This document shows, piece after piece, positions 9,626-18,624 of a DNA stretch of 64,000 nucleotides. A program made the position numbers and the translations under genes. Source of the stretch: Intestinibacillus sp. Marseille-P6563 (lineage in GTDB: Bacteria; Bacillota; Clostridia; Oscillospirales; Butyricicoccaceae); assembly GCF_900604335.1 (NCBI RefSeq), contig NZ_UWOD01000002.1, positions 1,054,001 to 1,118,000 on the forward strand, read 5' to 3'. The notes under the pieces were generated by a model. The model had not been told where the DNA came from, searched no databases, and worked only from the letters and a program-made list of their open reading frames with translations. How positions within the stretch are numbered: the stretch's first letter is position 1; every line of letters begins with the position of its first letter.

Positions 9626-10963
9626 GTGACTAAGATCGGACTTATCTCGCTCGGCTGCGCCAAGAACCTGGTCGATTCCGAGCATATGCTGGCCCGCCTG
9701 CGCGATGCGGGTTATGCTATCACCGACGACATCACCGAAGCTGAGGTCGGCATCGTCAACACCTGCGGCTTTATCGAAGCGGCCAAAACCGAGGCCATTG
9801 AAACCATTCTGGACGTGGCACGTTATAAGGAGCAGGGTAAACTGCGGGGCCTGATCGTGACTGGCTGCCTGGCGCAGCGCTACCGCGCCGAGATCGAAAG
9901 CGACCTGCCCGAGGTGGACGCCATCTGCGGCACGGGTAGCTATGAAAACATCGTGGACGCGGTGCGCGACGTGCTGGACGGCAAAAAAGCAGTCTACATG
10001 CGCGACATGGCTGCCGCAGCGCTCGAAGGCGAACGCGACCGCCTGACCCCCTCTTACACCGCCTTCCTGAAAATCGCCGAGGGCTGCTCCAACCGGTGCG
10101 GCTACTGCATCATCCCCAAGCTGCGCGGACCGTATCGCAGCCGCCAGATGGAAGATGTCCTCACTGAAGCGCGTGAACTGGCTGCGTCCGGCGTCAAGGA
10201 GATCATCGTCATCGCGCAGGACATCACCAAATACGGTCTGGACCTGCCCGAACACAAGCGCCTACTGCCCGAACTGCTCCGGCAGCTGTGCCAGATGGAC
10301 TTTACCTGGGTACGCCTGCACTACCTCTACCCCGACCAGATCACCGACGAACTGGTGGATGTGATCGCGCAGGAACCCAAGATCGTCAAATATCTGGACA
10401 TCCCCCTTCAGCATGTGTCGAAGCGTATCCTGCGGGCCATGCACCGACCGGGCGACCGCGACGAACTGACCGCCCTCATCCACATGCTGCGCGAGCGCAT
10501 CCCGGGCTTGGTGCTGCGCACCAGCCTGATTGTCGGCCTGCCGGGCGAAACCGAAGAAGAATTTGCCGAACTGTGTGCCTTTTTGCAGGAAACCCGTATC
10601 GAGCGCGCGGGCGTGTTTGAATTCTCCCCCGAAGAAGGCACCGAAGCCGCCGAACTGCCGGGCCAGATCGACGACGATACCAAAATGCGCCGCCGTCTGA
10701 TCATCGAAGAGCTGCAATCGGGCGTTATCGACGACTATAACCTGTCCCGTATGCACGAAACGCTTGACGTTTTGTGCGAAGGGTGGGATAATGATTCGGG
10801 ACTGTATTTCGGGCGCACCTATGCCGATTCGGTCGAAGTCGACGGCAAGGTCTATTTTGCATCCGAAACCCCGGTCAAACCCGGCGACTTTGTGCCGGTC
10901 CGTATGGAAAATAGTTTGGGCGCTGATTTGGAAGGCGTCCGTGTAGGAGGTTCTGCTTCGTGA
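9626..10963 (+). CDS. rimO: Ribosomal protein S12 methylthiotransferase
   Basis: RimO is a radical-SAM enzyme that adds a methylthio group to an aspartate of S12. Cys11, Cys47 and Cys81 would bind the first 4Fe-4S cluster. Cys154, Cys158 and Cys161 in GCSNRCGYC bind the radical-SAM cluster. A C-terminal TRAM domain follows, giving the usual length of about 445 residues. The start is GTG, after AGGAGG. A TATGATAGAAT promoter element lies upstream. The end overlaps pgsA. Confidence 0.95.
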   Translation: MTKIGLISLGCAKNLVDSEHMLARLRDAGYAITDDITEAEVGIVNTCGFIEAAKTEAIETILDVARYKEQGKLRGLIVTGCLAQRYRAEIESDLPEVDAICGTGSYENIVDAVRDVLDGKKAVYMRDMAAAALEGERDRLTPSYTAFLKIAEGCSNRCGYCIIPKLRGPYRSRQMEDVLTEARELAASGVKEIIVIAQDITKYGLDLPEHKRLLPELLRQLCQMDFTWVRLHYLYPDQITDELVDVIAQEPKIVKYLDIPLQHVSKRILRAMHRPGDRDELTALIHMLRERIPGLVLRTSLIVGLPGETEEEFAELCAFLQETRIERAGVFEFSPEEGTEAAELPGQIDDDTKMRRRLIIEELQSGVIDDYNLSRMHETLDVLCEGWDNDSGLYFGRTYADSVEVDGKVYFASETPVKPGDFVPVRMENSLGADLEGVRVGGSAS

Positions 10964-11586
10964 CCACAGCTAATAAAATCACGCTTGTGCGCATCTGCAT
11001 GATCCCGTTCTTTATCTGGTTTGCTCTGCAAAACGACTCGACCAGCCTGATTGTGGCGCTCGTTTTGTTCTGCCTGGCATCGTTCACCGACTTTTTAGAC
11101 GGCTATGTTGCGCGCAAATACAATCAGGTGACCGACTTCGGCAAGTTCGTCGACCCGCTCGCGGACAAGCTGCTCGTCACCGCGGCCCTGCTCATCTTTA
11201 TCGAAAAGGGTATCTTCCCGGCGTGGATGGTCTTCATCATCCTGGCGCGTGAATTCATCATCACCTCGCTGCGCAACGTCGCGGCCGCCAAAGGCCGCGT
11301 GCTCGCCGCCACCTGGACGGGCAAGGTCAAGACCTGCATCCAGATCGCAGGCATTATCATCGACTTCCTGTTCCTGATCGTCACCGGCACTTCGGATGCG
11401 GTCGTCGCTTCCAGCGTTGGCGTCATCGGCGGCGCAGACGGTCCGACCGCTGTGATGACCAGCGGCCTGCCGCTTACGACCATTGTGGCCTGGGTGGTCA
11501 CGCTCGTCACGCTGTATGCGGGCATCGATTACCTGTACAAAAACTGGGACCTCATCAAAGACGGCGCGGTCAAGCCCAAGAACTAA
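10960..11586 (+). CDS. pgsA: CDP-diacylglycerol-glycerol-3-phosphate phosphatidyltransferase with an extra GGADGPT segment
   Basis: PgsA makes phosphatidylglycerol phosphate in the membrane. The CDP-alcohol phosphotransferase motif DG-x2-AR-x8-G-x3-D-x3-D is complete at residues 47-69. At 208 residues it is longer than the usual 180-190. The extra length is near residues 147-170 and contains GVIGGADGPTAV, a motif otherwise known from the beta subunit of Na+-pumping decarboxylases. The start is a GTG overlapping the rimO stop, with AGGAGG upstream. Confidence 0.92.
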   Translation: MTTANKITLVRICMIPFFIWFALQNDSTSLIVALVLFCLASFTDFLDGYVARKYNQVTDFGKFVDPLADKLLVTAALLIFIEKGIFPAWMVFIILAREFIITSLRNVAAAKGRVLAATWTGKVKTCIQIAGIIIDFLFLIVTGTSDAVVASSVGVIGGADGPTAVMTSGLPLTTIVAWVVTLVTLYAGIDYLYKNWDLIKDGAVKPKN

Positions 11587-11589
11587 CAC

Positions 11590-11627
11590 AAAAAGCCCTC
11601 GGAATCTAAGATTCCGAGGGCTTTTTA
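11590..11627 (+). terminator. Intrinsic terminator after pgsA
   Basis: The long stem AAAAGCCCTCGGAATC/GATTCCGAGGGCTTTT closes the rimO-pgsA operon. Its A- and T-runs could also serve the convergent degV gene. Confidence 0.9.
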
Positions 11628-11629
11628 AG

Positions 11630-11688
11630 TTTCGGTCAAGCCTTTTCAAAGGCTTGCGGGGTGTGGGGCAGAGCCCCGCTTAAAACGG
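11630..11688. repeat. Double-hairpin intergenic element of dispersed-repeat type
   Basis: Two adjacent palindromes occur: AAGCCTTTTCAAAGGCTT and CGGGGTGTGGGGCAGAGCCCCG. From memory, similar units are scattered between genes in many Oscillospirales genomes. Only this copy is seen in the window, and its right edge overlaps the degV stop region. Confidence 0.5.
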
Positions 11689-12549
11689 CCCGCGCTTGCT
11701 CCCCACAAAGAACACGGTCATCACGCCCGGCCCGGTGTGCGACCCGATGACCGTATCCAGCATGCGGATCTCGGTCTGAAGTCCAGCGGCTTGCAGCTTG
11801 TCCGCAACATAACGCGCGTCCTCCTCGCAGTCGCCATGGCTGATGCGCATAGGCGTATCCCGCTCGACGACTTGTGCCAGTGCGGTTTCCACCAGCTTAT
11901 CGAGCGCTTTTTTGCGGCCGCGAATCTTGCCGCACACTTGCAGCTTACCCGCATCATCGACATAGATCATCGGCTTAATGCCGATCAGGCTGCCCACAAT
12001 CGCCGCCGATTTGCTCACCCGGCCGCCGCGCCACAGGTGTTTGAGGTCGTTGACCGTCACCAGATGGATGACTTTCAGCCGCAATTCTTCAATGGCATCG
12101 CCCGCTTCATCGGCGGTATAGCCTGCGTCGCGGAGCTGACGCGCCCGCTCAACGAGCAGGCCCTCGCCGCCAGCCGCAGCCAGCGAATCGACGCACCGAA
12201 TGACCCGGTCGGGAAATTCCTCGCGCACTTCGGCGGCTGCGATGCAGCCCGCCTGAAACGAGCCGGACAAACCAGACGAAAAACCGACATACAGCACGTC
12301 CATCCCCTCGCGGCAGGCGGCGCGGAAATGTTCCTGATATTCCTCCATCGTGGCCTGGGAGGTCTGGCTGAGTTTGCCGGCACGCAGGTTGTCATAAAAC
12401 TCAGGAAACGGGATGGTTTTCCCAAAATCCTCGCGCACCGTGCGCCCGTCCATAGTGAACGACAGGGGCGCACAGCGAATCTCATTCTTTTCGTAGTATT
12501 CTCCGGTTTCGTCGGTAGTCGAGTTGGCAACCAACACAAATTTGCGCAT
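11680..12549 (-). CDS. DegV family fatty-acid-binding protein
   Basis: This 289-residue protein matches the DegV (FakB-like) fold, with the ligand-site motif SQAT after the N-terminal domain and the downstream GFSSGLSGS. Known FakB members present bound fatty acids to the FakA kinase. No fakA is in the window, so the exact role is inferred. The start follows GGAGGGCG. The M24 peptidase gene lies 11 bp upstream on the same strand, so the two probably form one operon. Confidence 0.88.
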   Translation of the reverse strand: MRKFVLVANSTTDETGEYYEKNEIRCAPLSFTMDGRTVREDFGKTIPFPEFYDNLRAGKLSQTSQATMEEYQEHFRAACREGMDVLYVGFSSGLSGSFQAGCIAAAEVREEFPDRVIRCVDSLAAAGGEGLLVERARQLRDAGYTADEAGDAIEELRLKVIHLVTVNDLKHLWRGGRVSKSAAIVGSLIGIKPMIYVDDAGKLQVCGKIRGRKKALDKLVETALAQVVERDTPMRISHGDCEEDARYVADKLQAAGLQTEIRMLDTVIGSHTGPGVMTVFFVGSKRGPF

Positions 12550-12560
12550 AACGCCCTCCT

Positions 12561-13760
12561 TTATTCGATTTCGGTCAAGGGCAGGATATGTCCGCTGAGC
12601 GATTCACCGCCGTTCGCGGTGACCAGATAGGTGTTTTCACTGCCCACCATACCAATGCCATCGAGTGCGATCTTGGGCTCAATGGCAAAGATCATGCCTT
12701 CTTCGATCGGCTCGCGGAAGGATTTGGCCAGCACCGGAGCCTCGTCCATCGCCAGACCAATCGAATGGCCCAGGAATTTCGCGCCCGACATGAAGCCCTT
12801 GTGATATTCCTCCGGAAGCATTTCCAGAGCCTTTTCATAGATTTCCTCCGGAATGGCGCCCGGCTTGAGCTGCGATGCCGCCCAGGCTTCGATGCGCGCG
12901 CATACGTCATAGGCATGCCGGATGCGGTCAGCCTGCGGATGCTCGTCCAGCTTGCCATAGAAGTAAACGACCGTCTTGTCCGAATGGTATCCCAAAATAC
13001 CGCTGCCCTGATCGAGCATCACCAGATCGCCCTTTTTCAGATACCGCGTGGGCGAACCCATGGCCTGTACCGAAACGCAGGTGCCGATGCAGCCATCCGG
13101 ACCATCGAATGCCAGCGGGGCCAGCGTGCTTTCGCTAAATCCAGCCATCCCGGCAGCGTCCTCACCCATCGACTGGTTATACCGGCAAATGCCCATCGAA
13201 CCCTGACGCAGCAGCTCTAAGAAGGTTTCCCCGCACAGTTCGGATTCGCTCATCCCCTCGCGCAGGATGGTGGGCATAAATCTCTCGGTCACGTCAGCCA
13301 GAATTTCCCCGGCCTTGCGCAGGCATTCGATCTCATAGGCGCTCTTGCGTGCACGCAGGGAGTCGATGACCGGATGAATGGACTTCCAAGAATCAAACGG
13401 CAGGCGCGACTGCACCATGTTCAGCCAGTCGAGCGTGGCGTTTTTGGCTTCCAAATACACGCACGACGGCATATGCTGAAAATGTTCGGCCAGGGTGCGG
13501 TAGGAACGCATGGGCCGGATGTCGGCAAAATAGGATTCCTGCTGGGCGCGTTCCAGGCTGCGGCGCACCCACAAAATGGCCTCGTCGGGGGTGATGGTCA
13601 GCGCGGCCTGCTGGACCGTGCCGGTCAGGTAATACAAATTGATTTTATCGCAGATGAGGACAAACGACCATTCCGGGTCGGTTTCTTGGAGCTTTGCACG
13701 CAAAGCAGCGAGCCGATTGTCGAGCTCTTCCTTGGGCACACGGGCATGGAAATCAAACAT
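12561..13760 (-). CDS. M24 family metallopeptidase (Xaa-Pro type)
   Basis: A 399-residue protein with a creatinase-like N-terminal domain and a pita-bread catalytic domain. Candidate metal ligands are the Asp in MLDQGSGI, the His in FLGHSIGL and the Glu in FAIEPKI. Members cleave Xaa-Pro bonds or related substrates in the cytoplasm. I chose the ATG at 13760 because AAAGGAG precedes it, rejecting a longer frame from 13874. The expected second aspartate of the metal site is less obvious, so substrate and activity are uncertain. Confidence 0.82.
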   Translation of the reverse strand: MFDFHARVPKEELDNRLAALRAKLQETDPEWSFVLICDKINLYYLTGTVQQAALTITPDEAILWVRRSLERAQQESYFADIRPMRSYRTLAEHFQHMPSCVYLEAKNATLDWLNMVQSRLPFDSWKSIHPVIDSLRARKSAYEIECLRKAGEILADVTERFMPTILREGMSESELCGETFLELLRQGSMGICRYNQSMGEDAAGMAGFSESTLAPLAFDGPDGCIGTCVSVQAMGSPTRYLKKGDLVMLDQGSGILGYHSDKTVVYFYGKLDEHPQADRIRHAYDVCARIEAWAASQLKPGAIPEEIYEKALEMLPEEYHKGFMSGAKFLGHSIGLAMDEAPVLAKSFREPIEEGMIFAIEPKIALDGIGMVGSENTYLVTANGGESLSGHILPLTEIE

Positions 13761-13855
13761 CGTGGTATACTCCTTTATATAAGGGGGATGGCTCACCCCT
13801 ATGATAATACCCCTATTGTACCACATCACCCTCGAAAGATGAAGGATTTTTCCAT

Positions 13856-14803
13856 CTACCCCCGCGTCAAACAATACACATACGCGCCATATACCGCCAG
13901 AAGCAAAGCGCCCTGCGCTCGCCGCAGACGTCCGGCGAACATGGGCGGCAGCATAGCCAGCGCCATCAGCGTCACGGTAAACGGCAAATCGCGCAAAAAG
14001 GTGTCGGTGCTCACGGGCAGCACCCCGCCGCCTGCCGCCGCGCTGGCAGGCAGCACGAGCGTCAGATCGATGATATTGGCGCCCACGATATTCCCGGCCG
14101 ACAGCGTACTCTCCCGCCGCCGGATGGCGGCCAGGGCGGTCATGAGTTCGGGCAGCGAAGTGCCCAGCGCCACCAGCGTCAGACCGATCACACTTTCCGG
14201 TACCCCCAGCATACGCGCCAGAATGACGCCATGGTCGACCATCAGTTTGGCGCCGAGCACCACCGCCGCGCCGCCCAGCACGAACTGCATGATCGTGCGC
14301 CCGCGCTCGCCAGGGGCGAAGCGGCGCACCGAAGCATCCGGCCGTCCACTGGCCGCGCCTTGCAGGTTCATAGCCAAAAAGGCGAACAAAACAGCCAGCA
14401 AGCCGAGCGCTTCGCCCGGATTGAGCATCCCATCGGCGGCCATGCAGCCCAGCAGGATGGTCGCGCCGAGCATCAGTCCGCCTTTGGTCCGCGCTTCGCG
14501 CGCCTGGAAAGCGGCCGGTGCGAGCAGGGCCGAAAGGCCTAGGATCAGACCGGTGTTGCAGGCCGCTGACCCTACGGCATTACCGACCGCCAGATCGGTC
14601 GAGCCACGCAGCGTGGCTAGCACGGACACGGTCAGCTCGGGCGCTGTGGTGCACAGGCTGACCAGAGTGGCCCCCACCACAAAGCGCGGGATACCGCTGG
14701 CCTCGGCCAGCCGGGCGGCAGCATCCACGAACTGGTCGCCCCCGCGCATGGTCAGATACAGGCCGATGGTAAAAAACGCAGCGGCCAACAAAACGGTCGT
14801 CAT
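13856..14803 (-). CDS. Calcium/cation antiporter (CaCA family)
   Basis: This 315-residue protein has ten or so membrane segments in two inverted halves. The alpha repeats read LVSLCTTAPELTVS in the first half and LVALGTSLPELMTA in the second, which is the ion-binding signature of Na+/Ca2+ exchangers. The first repeat has CTT in place of the usual GTS. The ATG at 14803 follows GGGGGGATC. The substrate ion is not determinable here. Confidence 0.87.
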   Translation of the reverse strand: MTTVLLAAAFFTIGLYLTMRGGDQFVDAAARLAEASGIPRFVVGATLVSLCTTAPELTVSVLATLRGSTDLAVGNAVGSAACNTGLILGLSALLAPAAFQAREARTKGGLMLGATILLGCMAADGMLNPGEALGLLAVLFAFLAMNLQGAASGRPDASVRRFAPGERGRTIMQFVLGGAAVVLGAKLMVDHGVILARMLGVPESVIGLTLVALGTSLPELMTALAAIRRRESTLSAGNIVGANIIDLTLVLPASAAAGGGVLPVSTDTFLRDLPFTVTLMALAMLPPMFAGRLRRAQGALLLAVYGAYVYCLTRG

Positions 14804-14950
14804 GGCACGATCCCCCCATTTCTTTTCCCTACACCCTATGCGCCAAACAGAAAAACTATACGGGAACTTCACAGTGCAAAGATTGACAGAAGAGGGCGAA
14901 CGCGGTATGATGAAATCGGAATGCCGCAAACAAATTCACGGGAGGCAACT

Positions 14951-16477
14951 ATGAAAAGGCAACTGGGAAAACTTTTAGGCGACCGCCGCATTATGGGGGG
15001 CATTCTGCTCATTTTGCAGGCTTTTCTGGTCGTTTGGGGAATGAGCAAGGTGATCGAACACGTTCCTTGGGTCGATCGCTTTTGCACCATGCTTTCGGTT
15101 GTCATCATCATTTGGCTTGTGCGCAAGTACGACAATCCGTCTTATAAGATCCCTTGGATCATCCTGATCCTGCTTTTCCCTTTGTTTGGCGGACTGTTTT
15201 ATCTTCTCTGGGGCAACACCCCCTTCAACCGTGCCCGGGTGGAACACAAATTCCCCAATACCCGGCCGGATTTTTCGGTCGGCGTTTCCCATCCGGCCGG
15301 CGGGCGGTTAATCGCGGCCATGCCGCGCCATACCCGCCGCACCAACTATATCGAATCGCTCACCGGTATGCCTGCCTGGGGCGAAACGACGACTCGCTAT
15401 TTCCCGGTGGGAGAAAAACAATTTGAAGCCATGTGCTTAGAACTGAAGAAAGCCAAGCGCTTTATCTTCATGGAATATTTCATCATCGAGCCCGGCGAAA
15501 TGTGGAACGCCATTCTGGATATTCTGGTGCAGAAAGTTGAGCAGGGCGTCGAAGTGCGCATCATGTATGACGATGCGGGGTGTCTGTCCAAACTTCCGGC
15601 CGGCTATGATCGTTATCTGCGCTCGCTGGGCATGCGGGTGGTACGCTTTAACCGCTTCATCCCCACCCTCAACACCTATCTCAACTACCGCGACCACCGA
15701 AAGATCATGGTCATCGACGGCAACGTCGGTTACATGGGCGGCACCAACATTGCCGACGAATACATCAACCGCAGTTCGCCCTTTGGTCACTGGAAGGATA
15801 CCAGCCTGGAACTGCGCGGCGCCGGGGTCGCCAATATGACCGAGCTGTTTTTGGAGGTGTGGGAATACGCCACCGGCGTTGTGACGGCCGACCATCTGCA
15901 ATACCGTCCCACCCTGTCCCGTCCCGGCGACGGCTATGTGCAATCCTTTGGCGATACGCCGCTGGACGACTTCAACGTCGGCGAAACTGTCTACATGCAG
16001 ATCATCAACAATGCGCGCAATTATGTCTATATCACCACCCCATATCTCATCCTGGACAACGAAATGATTCAGGCGCTGACCACGGCCGCACAAAGCGGCG
16101 TGGATGTGCGCATCATCACGCCGGGCATCCCGGACAAAAAGCTGGTATATCTGGCAACCCGCTCGTTTTATCAGCAGCTCTCGCGCTCCGGGGTGCGCAT
16201 CTATGAATACACCCCCGGTTTCCTGCACGCCAAAATGATCGTATCCGATGACGACGTGGGCGTGGTGGGCACGATCAATATGGACTTCCGCTCATTCTTC
16301 ATGCACTTTGAATGCGGCACGGTGCTGTATGGCGGCCAGGTCATCCACGACATCAAAAACGATATGCTCGATATCATGGCCCAGTCGCGTTCGGTCGACC
16401 GGGAATGGTTCCGGCATGTGCCGTGGCTCTCGTCCATCCTGGCATCGATCATGCGTTTGTTCGCACCGCTCTTATAG
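14951..16477 (+). CDS. cls: Cardiolipin synthase
   Basis: Cls condenses two phosphatidylglycerols to cardiolipin. Two N-terminal membrane helices (about residues 14-30 and 43-58, with a third near 66-88) precede two phospholipase-D HKD motifs: His249/Lys251/Asp256 in YRDHRKIMVIDG, and His426/Lys428/Asp433 in LHAKMIVSDDD. The length of 508 residues is typical. The start follows GGGAGG. Its substrate comes from the PgsA pathway encoded about 3.4 kb upstream. Confidence 0.94.
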   Translation: MKRQLGKLLGDRRIMGGILLILQAFLVVWGMSKVIEHVPWVDRFCTMLSVVIIIWLVRKYDNPSYKIPWIILILLFPLFGGLFYLLWGNTPFNRARVEHKFPNTRPDFSVGVSHPAGGRLIAAMPRHTRRTNYIESLTGMPAWGETTTRYFPVGEKQFEAMCLELKKAKRFIFMEYFIIEPGEMWNAILDILVQKVEQGVEVRIMYDDAGCLSKLPAGYDRYLRSLGMRVVRFNRFIPTLNTYLNYRDHRKIMVIDGNVGYMGGTNIADEYINRSSPFGHWKDTSLELRGAGVANMTELFLEVWEYATGVVTADHLQYRPTLSRPGDGYVQSFGDTPLDDFNVGETVYMQIINNARNYVYITTPYLILDNEMIQALTTAAQSGVDVRIITPGIPDKKLVYLATRSFYQQLSRSGVRIYEYTPGFLHAKMIVSDDDVGVVGTINMDFRSFFMHFECGTVLYGGQVIHDIKNDMLDIMAQSRSVDREWFRHVPWLSSILASIMRLFAPLL

Positions 16478-16503
16478 TAACATTCACCAAAAATGGGTAT
16501 ACA

Positions 16504-16530
16504 AAAAACTCCGGTTTGCCGGAGTTTTTT
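16504..16530 (+). terminator. Intrinsic terminator after cls
   Basis: The stem ACTCCGG/CCGGAGT is followed by TTTTTT about 25 bp beyond the cls stop codon. Confidence 0.85.
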
Positions 16531-16600
16531 GTCTTGTGTTCCCGATTTGGGGCTGCTATACTAGACATCAGACACCCATTTGTCGAAAGGACGGAGCATC

Positions 16601-17503
16601 ATGGAAACGCAAAAGCAGCAGACCAAACAATGGCTCGGCTTTTTGATGGCTTTTACTGGCGGCTGCCTCTGGGGATTTTCGGGCGCATGCAGCCAATTCT
16701 TATTTACCTATAAAAACCTGACGAGCGATTGGCTGGTGCCTTGGCGACTCATGATCGCCGGCACCTTGATGGTGGTGATCCTGATCCTGCGCAAAGGGCG
16801 GGAGGCTTTCGCCATTTGGCGCAATCCGCGCCATGTGCGGCTGCTCATTTTGTTCGGCCTGCTGGGCATCAGCGGCTGCCAATACAGCTACCTGACTTCC
16901 ATTCAATATTCCAATGCTGGTACGGCAACCGTTCTGCAATATCTGGGGCCTGCCCTGATTATGCTGTATATGTGCATCCGTACCCGCCGTGCCCCCCGGC
17001 CGGTGGAGATCATTGTGCTTCTTTTGGACCTGACCGGTATTTTCCTAATTGCCACGCATGGCAGCTTTCATTCGCTGGCGCTCTCCAGCCAGGCCCTGTT
17101 CTGGGGACTGCTCGGCGCGGTCTTTGTCGCCATCTATACCGTGTCGCCGGTCACCCTGCTGGCCAATTATGACTCGTTTGCCGTGGTCGGCTGGGGTATG
17201 TTCGTCGGCGGCATTGCGGTCATGCTTTGGCAGCAACCTTGGCGAACCCCAGTCGTACTGGATGGGGAAGCCATCTTCTTTATCGGCTGCGTCATTGTTT
17301 TTGGTTCGGTGCTCGCCTTTACCTTGTACGTCGAAGGCGTACGCCACATCGGACCATCCATCGTTGGCCTGATCTCCTCCATTGAGCCGGTCAGCGCCGC
17401 GCTGTTTACGGTGTTCTGGCTCGGTGTCACCCTGACCGTAGCCGATCTGCTTGGCTTCGCCTGTATCTTGCTTACCATCGTCCTTTTGGCTTTGCGTAAA
17501 TAG
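16601..17503 (+). CDS. EamA/DMT family transporter
   Basis: A 300-residue protein with ten predicted membrane helices arranged as two EamA repeats, typical of the drug/metabolite transporter superfamily. GGCLWGFSGACSQFL in the first helix and SSIEPVSAALF near the end are family signatures. The start at 16601 follows GGACGGAG, and a TATACT element lies 40 bp upstream. The transported compound cannot be predicted. Confidence 0.88.
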   Translation: METQKQQTKQWLGFLMAFTGGCLWGFSGACSQFLFTYKNLTSDWLVPWRLMIAGTLMVVILILRKGREAFAIWRNPRHVRLLILFGLLGISGCQYSYLTSIQYSNAGTATVLQYLGPALIMLYMCIRTRRAPRPVEIIVLLLDLTGIFLIATHGSFHSLALSSQALFWGLLGAVFVAIYTVSPVTLLANYDSFAVVGWGMFVGGIAVMLWQQPWRTPVVLDGEAIFFIGCVIVFGSVLAFTLYVEGVRHIGPSIVGLISSIEPVSAALFTVFWLGVTLTVADLLGFACILLTIVLLALRK

Positions 17504-17539
17504 CAAAATAGCCGCCCAGTTACCTGGGCGGCTATTTTG
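17504..17539. terminator. Bidirectional terminator shared by the EamA gene and the small-protein operon
   Basis: A perfect 16-bp stem, CAAAATAGCCGCCCAG with its complement, is separated by TTAC. It lies between the EamA stop (plus) and the stop of the 38-residue gene (minus). Confidence 0.88.
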
Positions 17540-17656
17540 TTACTTCTCCATCCGGTCGTTATGAGCGGCCTTGTTCTTTTCGCGTACACCATGATAGTTT
17601 GCAGCAACCATCATGTTGCAGTTGGCATCTACCAACATGCGGAACAGGTTCTTCAT
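17540..17656 (-). CDS. 38-residue protein with FRMLVDAN motif
   Basis: The frame encodes MKNLFRMLVDANCNMM and continues to a basic tail ending NDRMEK. It is preceded by GAAGGTGAAGGAGT, and its TAA adjoins the terminator. The neighbouring 40-residue gene has FRQLVDAN at the same position, which argues that both are real. No signal peptide or membrane helix is present. I do not recognise a family. Confidence 0.65.
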   Translation of the reverse strand: MKNLFRMLVDANCNMMVAANYHGVREKNKAAHNDRMEK

Positions 17657-17699
17657 ACTCCTTCACCTTCTTTTATCGCAGTGGATTTGTTATTTTATA

Positions 17700-17822
17700 T
17701 CAATTATGTTCCACTGGGCCTCGGCCTTGAAGCGTGTTGGTGCGCGTGCCTCTGCTGTTCTGGCAGGCGAAGGCATAGTTCGCATCCACGAGCTGACGGA
17801 AAAACGACATCTTCTTTTTCAT
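17700..17822 (-). CDS. 40-residue protein with FRQLVDAN motif
   Basis: The frame starts MKKKMSFFRQLVDANYAF after an excellent GGAGGG ribosome binding site and stops with TGA at 17700. It lies 43 bp upstream of a 38-residue paralogue on the same strand and just downstream of a good promoter. The shared core is FRxLVDAN; the tails differ. Function unknown; a small regulator or stress peptide are possibilities, with no evidence for either. Confidence 0.65.
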   Translation of the reverse strand: MKKKMSFFRQLVDANYAFACQNSRGTRTNTLQGRGPVEHN

Positions 17823-17893
17823 GGTAGACCCTCCATTCATATAACATTCAAACTGGTTATGTGCCTTATCGGCCTCTTTGTTTTACATGTATT

Positions 17894-17921
17894 ATTATAG
17901 GCGGATATCCCCAAAAAGCAA
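17894..17921 (-). promoter_or_regulatory. Promoter of the two-gene small-protein operon
   Basis: On the minus strand TTGCTT and TATAAT are 16 bp apart. They lie about 70 bp upstream of the start of the 40-residue gene. Confidence 0.6.
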
Positions 17922-18288
17922 GCAGTATTTTCATCCAATATACCTATAATCATGGTTTATTTTTTGTGCATTTCGCTATATTCTGTGTTTTTGTTGGCTT
18001 TTTTCAGCAGAGAACAATCATGCTTTCGCATCTTTTTGAATAACATGTTAACTATTTAACAAATTTCTTTGAATTTTTGCTTGTGCTTTCGTTCTGCGGC
18101 TCGCTGTCCATCGGGATGATTTTTTTCGTACTGATTTTAAATCTGTCAAAATCGTTTCTTATTAGACGGCTCGGCAATCTTTTTCTGCAAATTGTGATTT
18201 TCTCACGGAACGGCCGGAGAAAATGGGTATAATAAAAGCATACCAATCAAGTACACAGACAATCACCCGATTCAAAGGAGCGATACAA
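17922..18288. other. AT-rich intergenic stretch with the probable trxA promoter
   Basis: No convincing gene is visible in this 367-bp stretch, which is much richer in A+T than its neighbours. A TATAAT at 18228-18233, preceded by TGGG, is the likely -10 element for trxA; its -35 element is weak. Confidence 0.45.
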
Positions 18289-18606
18289 ATGGCAATACAG
18301 AAAATCACGCAGGAAAATTTCGCAGGCGCTGTTGCAGCGGCCGATCATCCGATTCTGGTTGAGTTTTGGGCACCCTGGTGCGTATACTGCCGCCGTCTGT
18401 CTGCGGTTGTGGACAAGCTGGCGGGCGAAGGCAAAGTTGCCGTCGGCCAGGTCAATATTGATGAGCAGCCTTCTTTGGCGGCTCAGTTTTCCATCGACAC
18501 CATTCCCACCTTCCTGCTCTTCCGCGATGGCAAACCCGGTCCGGCACTGATTGCCCCGGATTCCAAAGCGGCGATCGAAGCTTGGCTCAGCGAGCAGGGC
18601 GTATAA
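18289..18606 (+). CDS. trxA: Thioredoxin with a CVYC active site
   Basis: This 105-residue protein has the thioredoxin fold, including EFWAPWCVYCRR and the cis-proline region TIPTFLLF. Its active site reads CVYC instead of the classical CGPC, which should change its redox potential. AAAGGAG precedes the ATG at 18289. trxB follows after 18 bp, so the protein is very probably the substrate of that reductase. Confidence 0.92.
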   Translation: MAIQKITQENFAGAVAAADHPILVEFWAPWCVYCRRLSAVVDKLAGEGKVAVGQVNIDEQPSLAAQFSIDTIPTFLLFRDGKPGPALIAPDSKAAIEAWLSEQGV

Positions 18607-18624
18607 ACAAAGGAGAAATCAGCC

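Noticed and set aside
13374-14954. A long plus-strand frame of 526 residues
   Set aside because: It is antisense to the M24 peptidase and the CaCA antiporter, both well supported, and has no recognisable domain or ribosome binding site.
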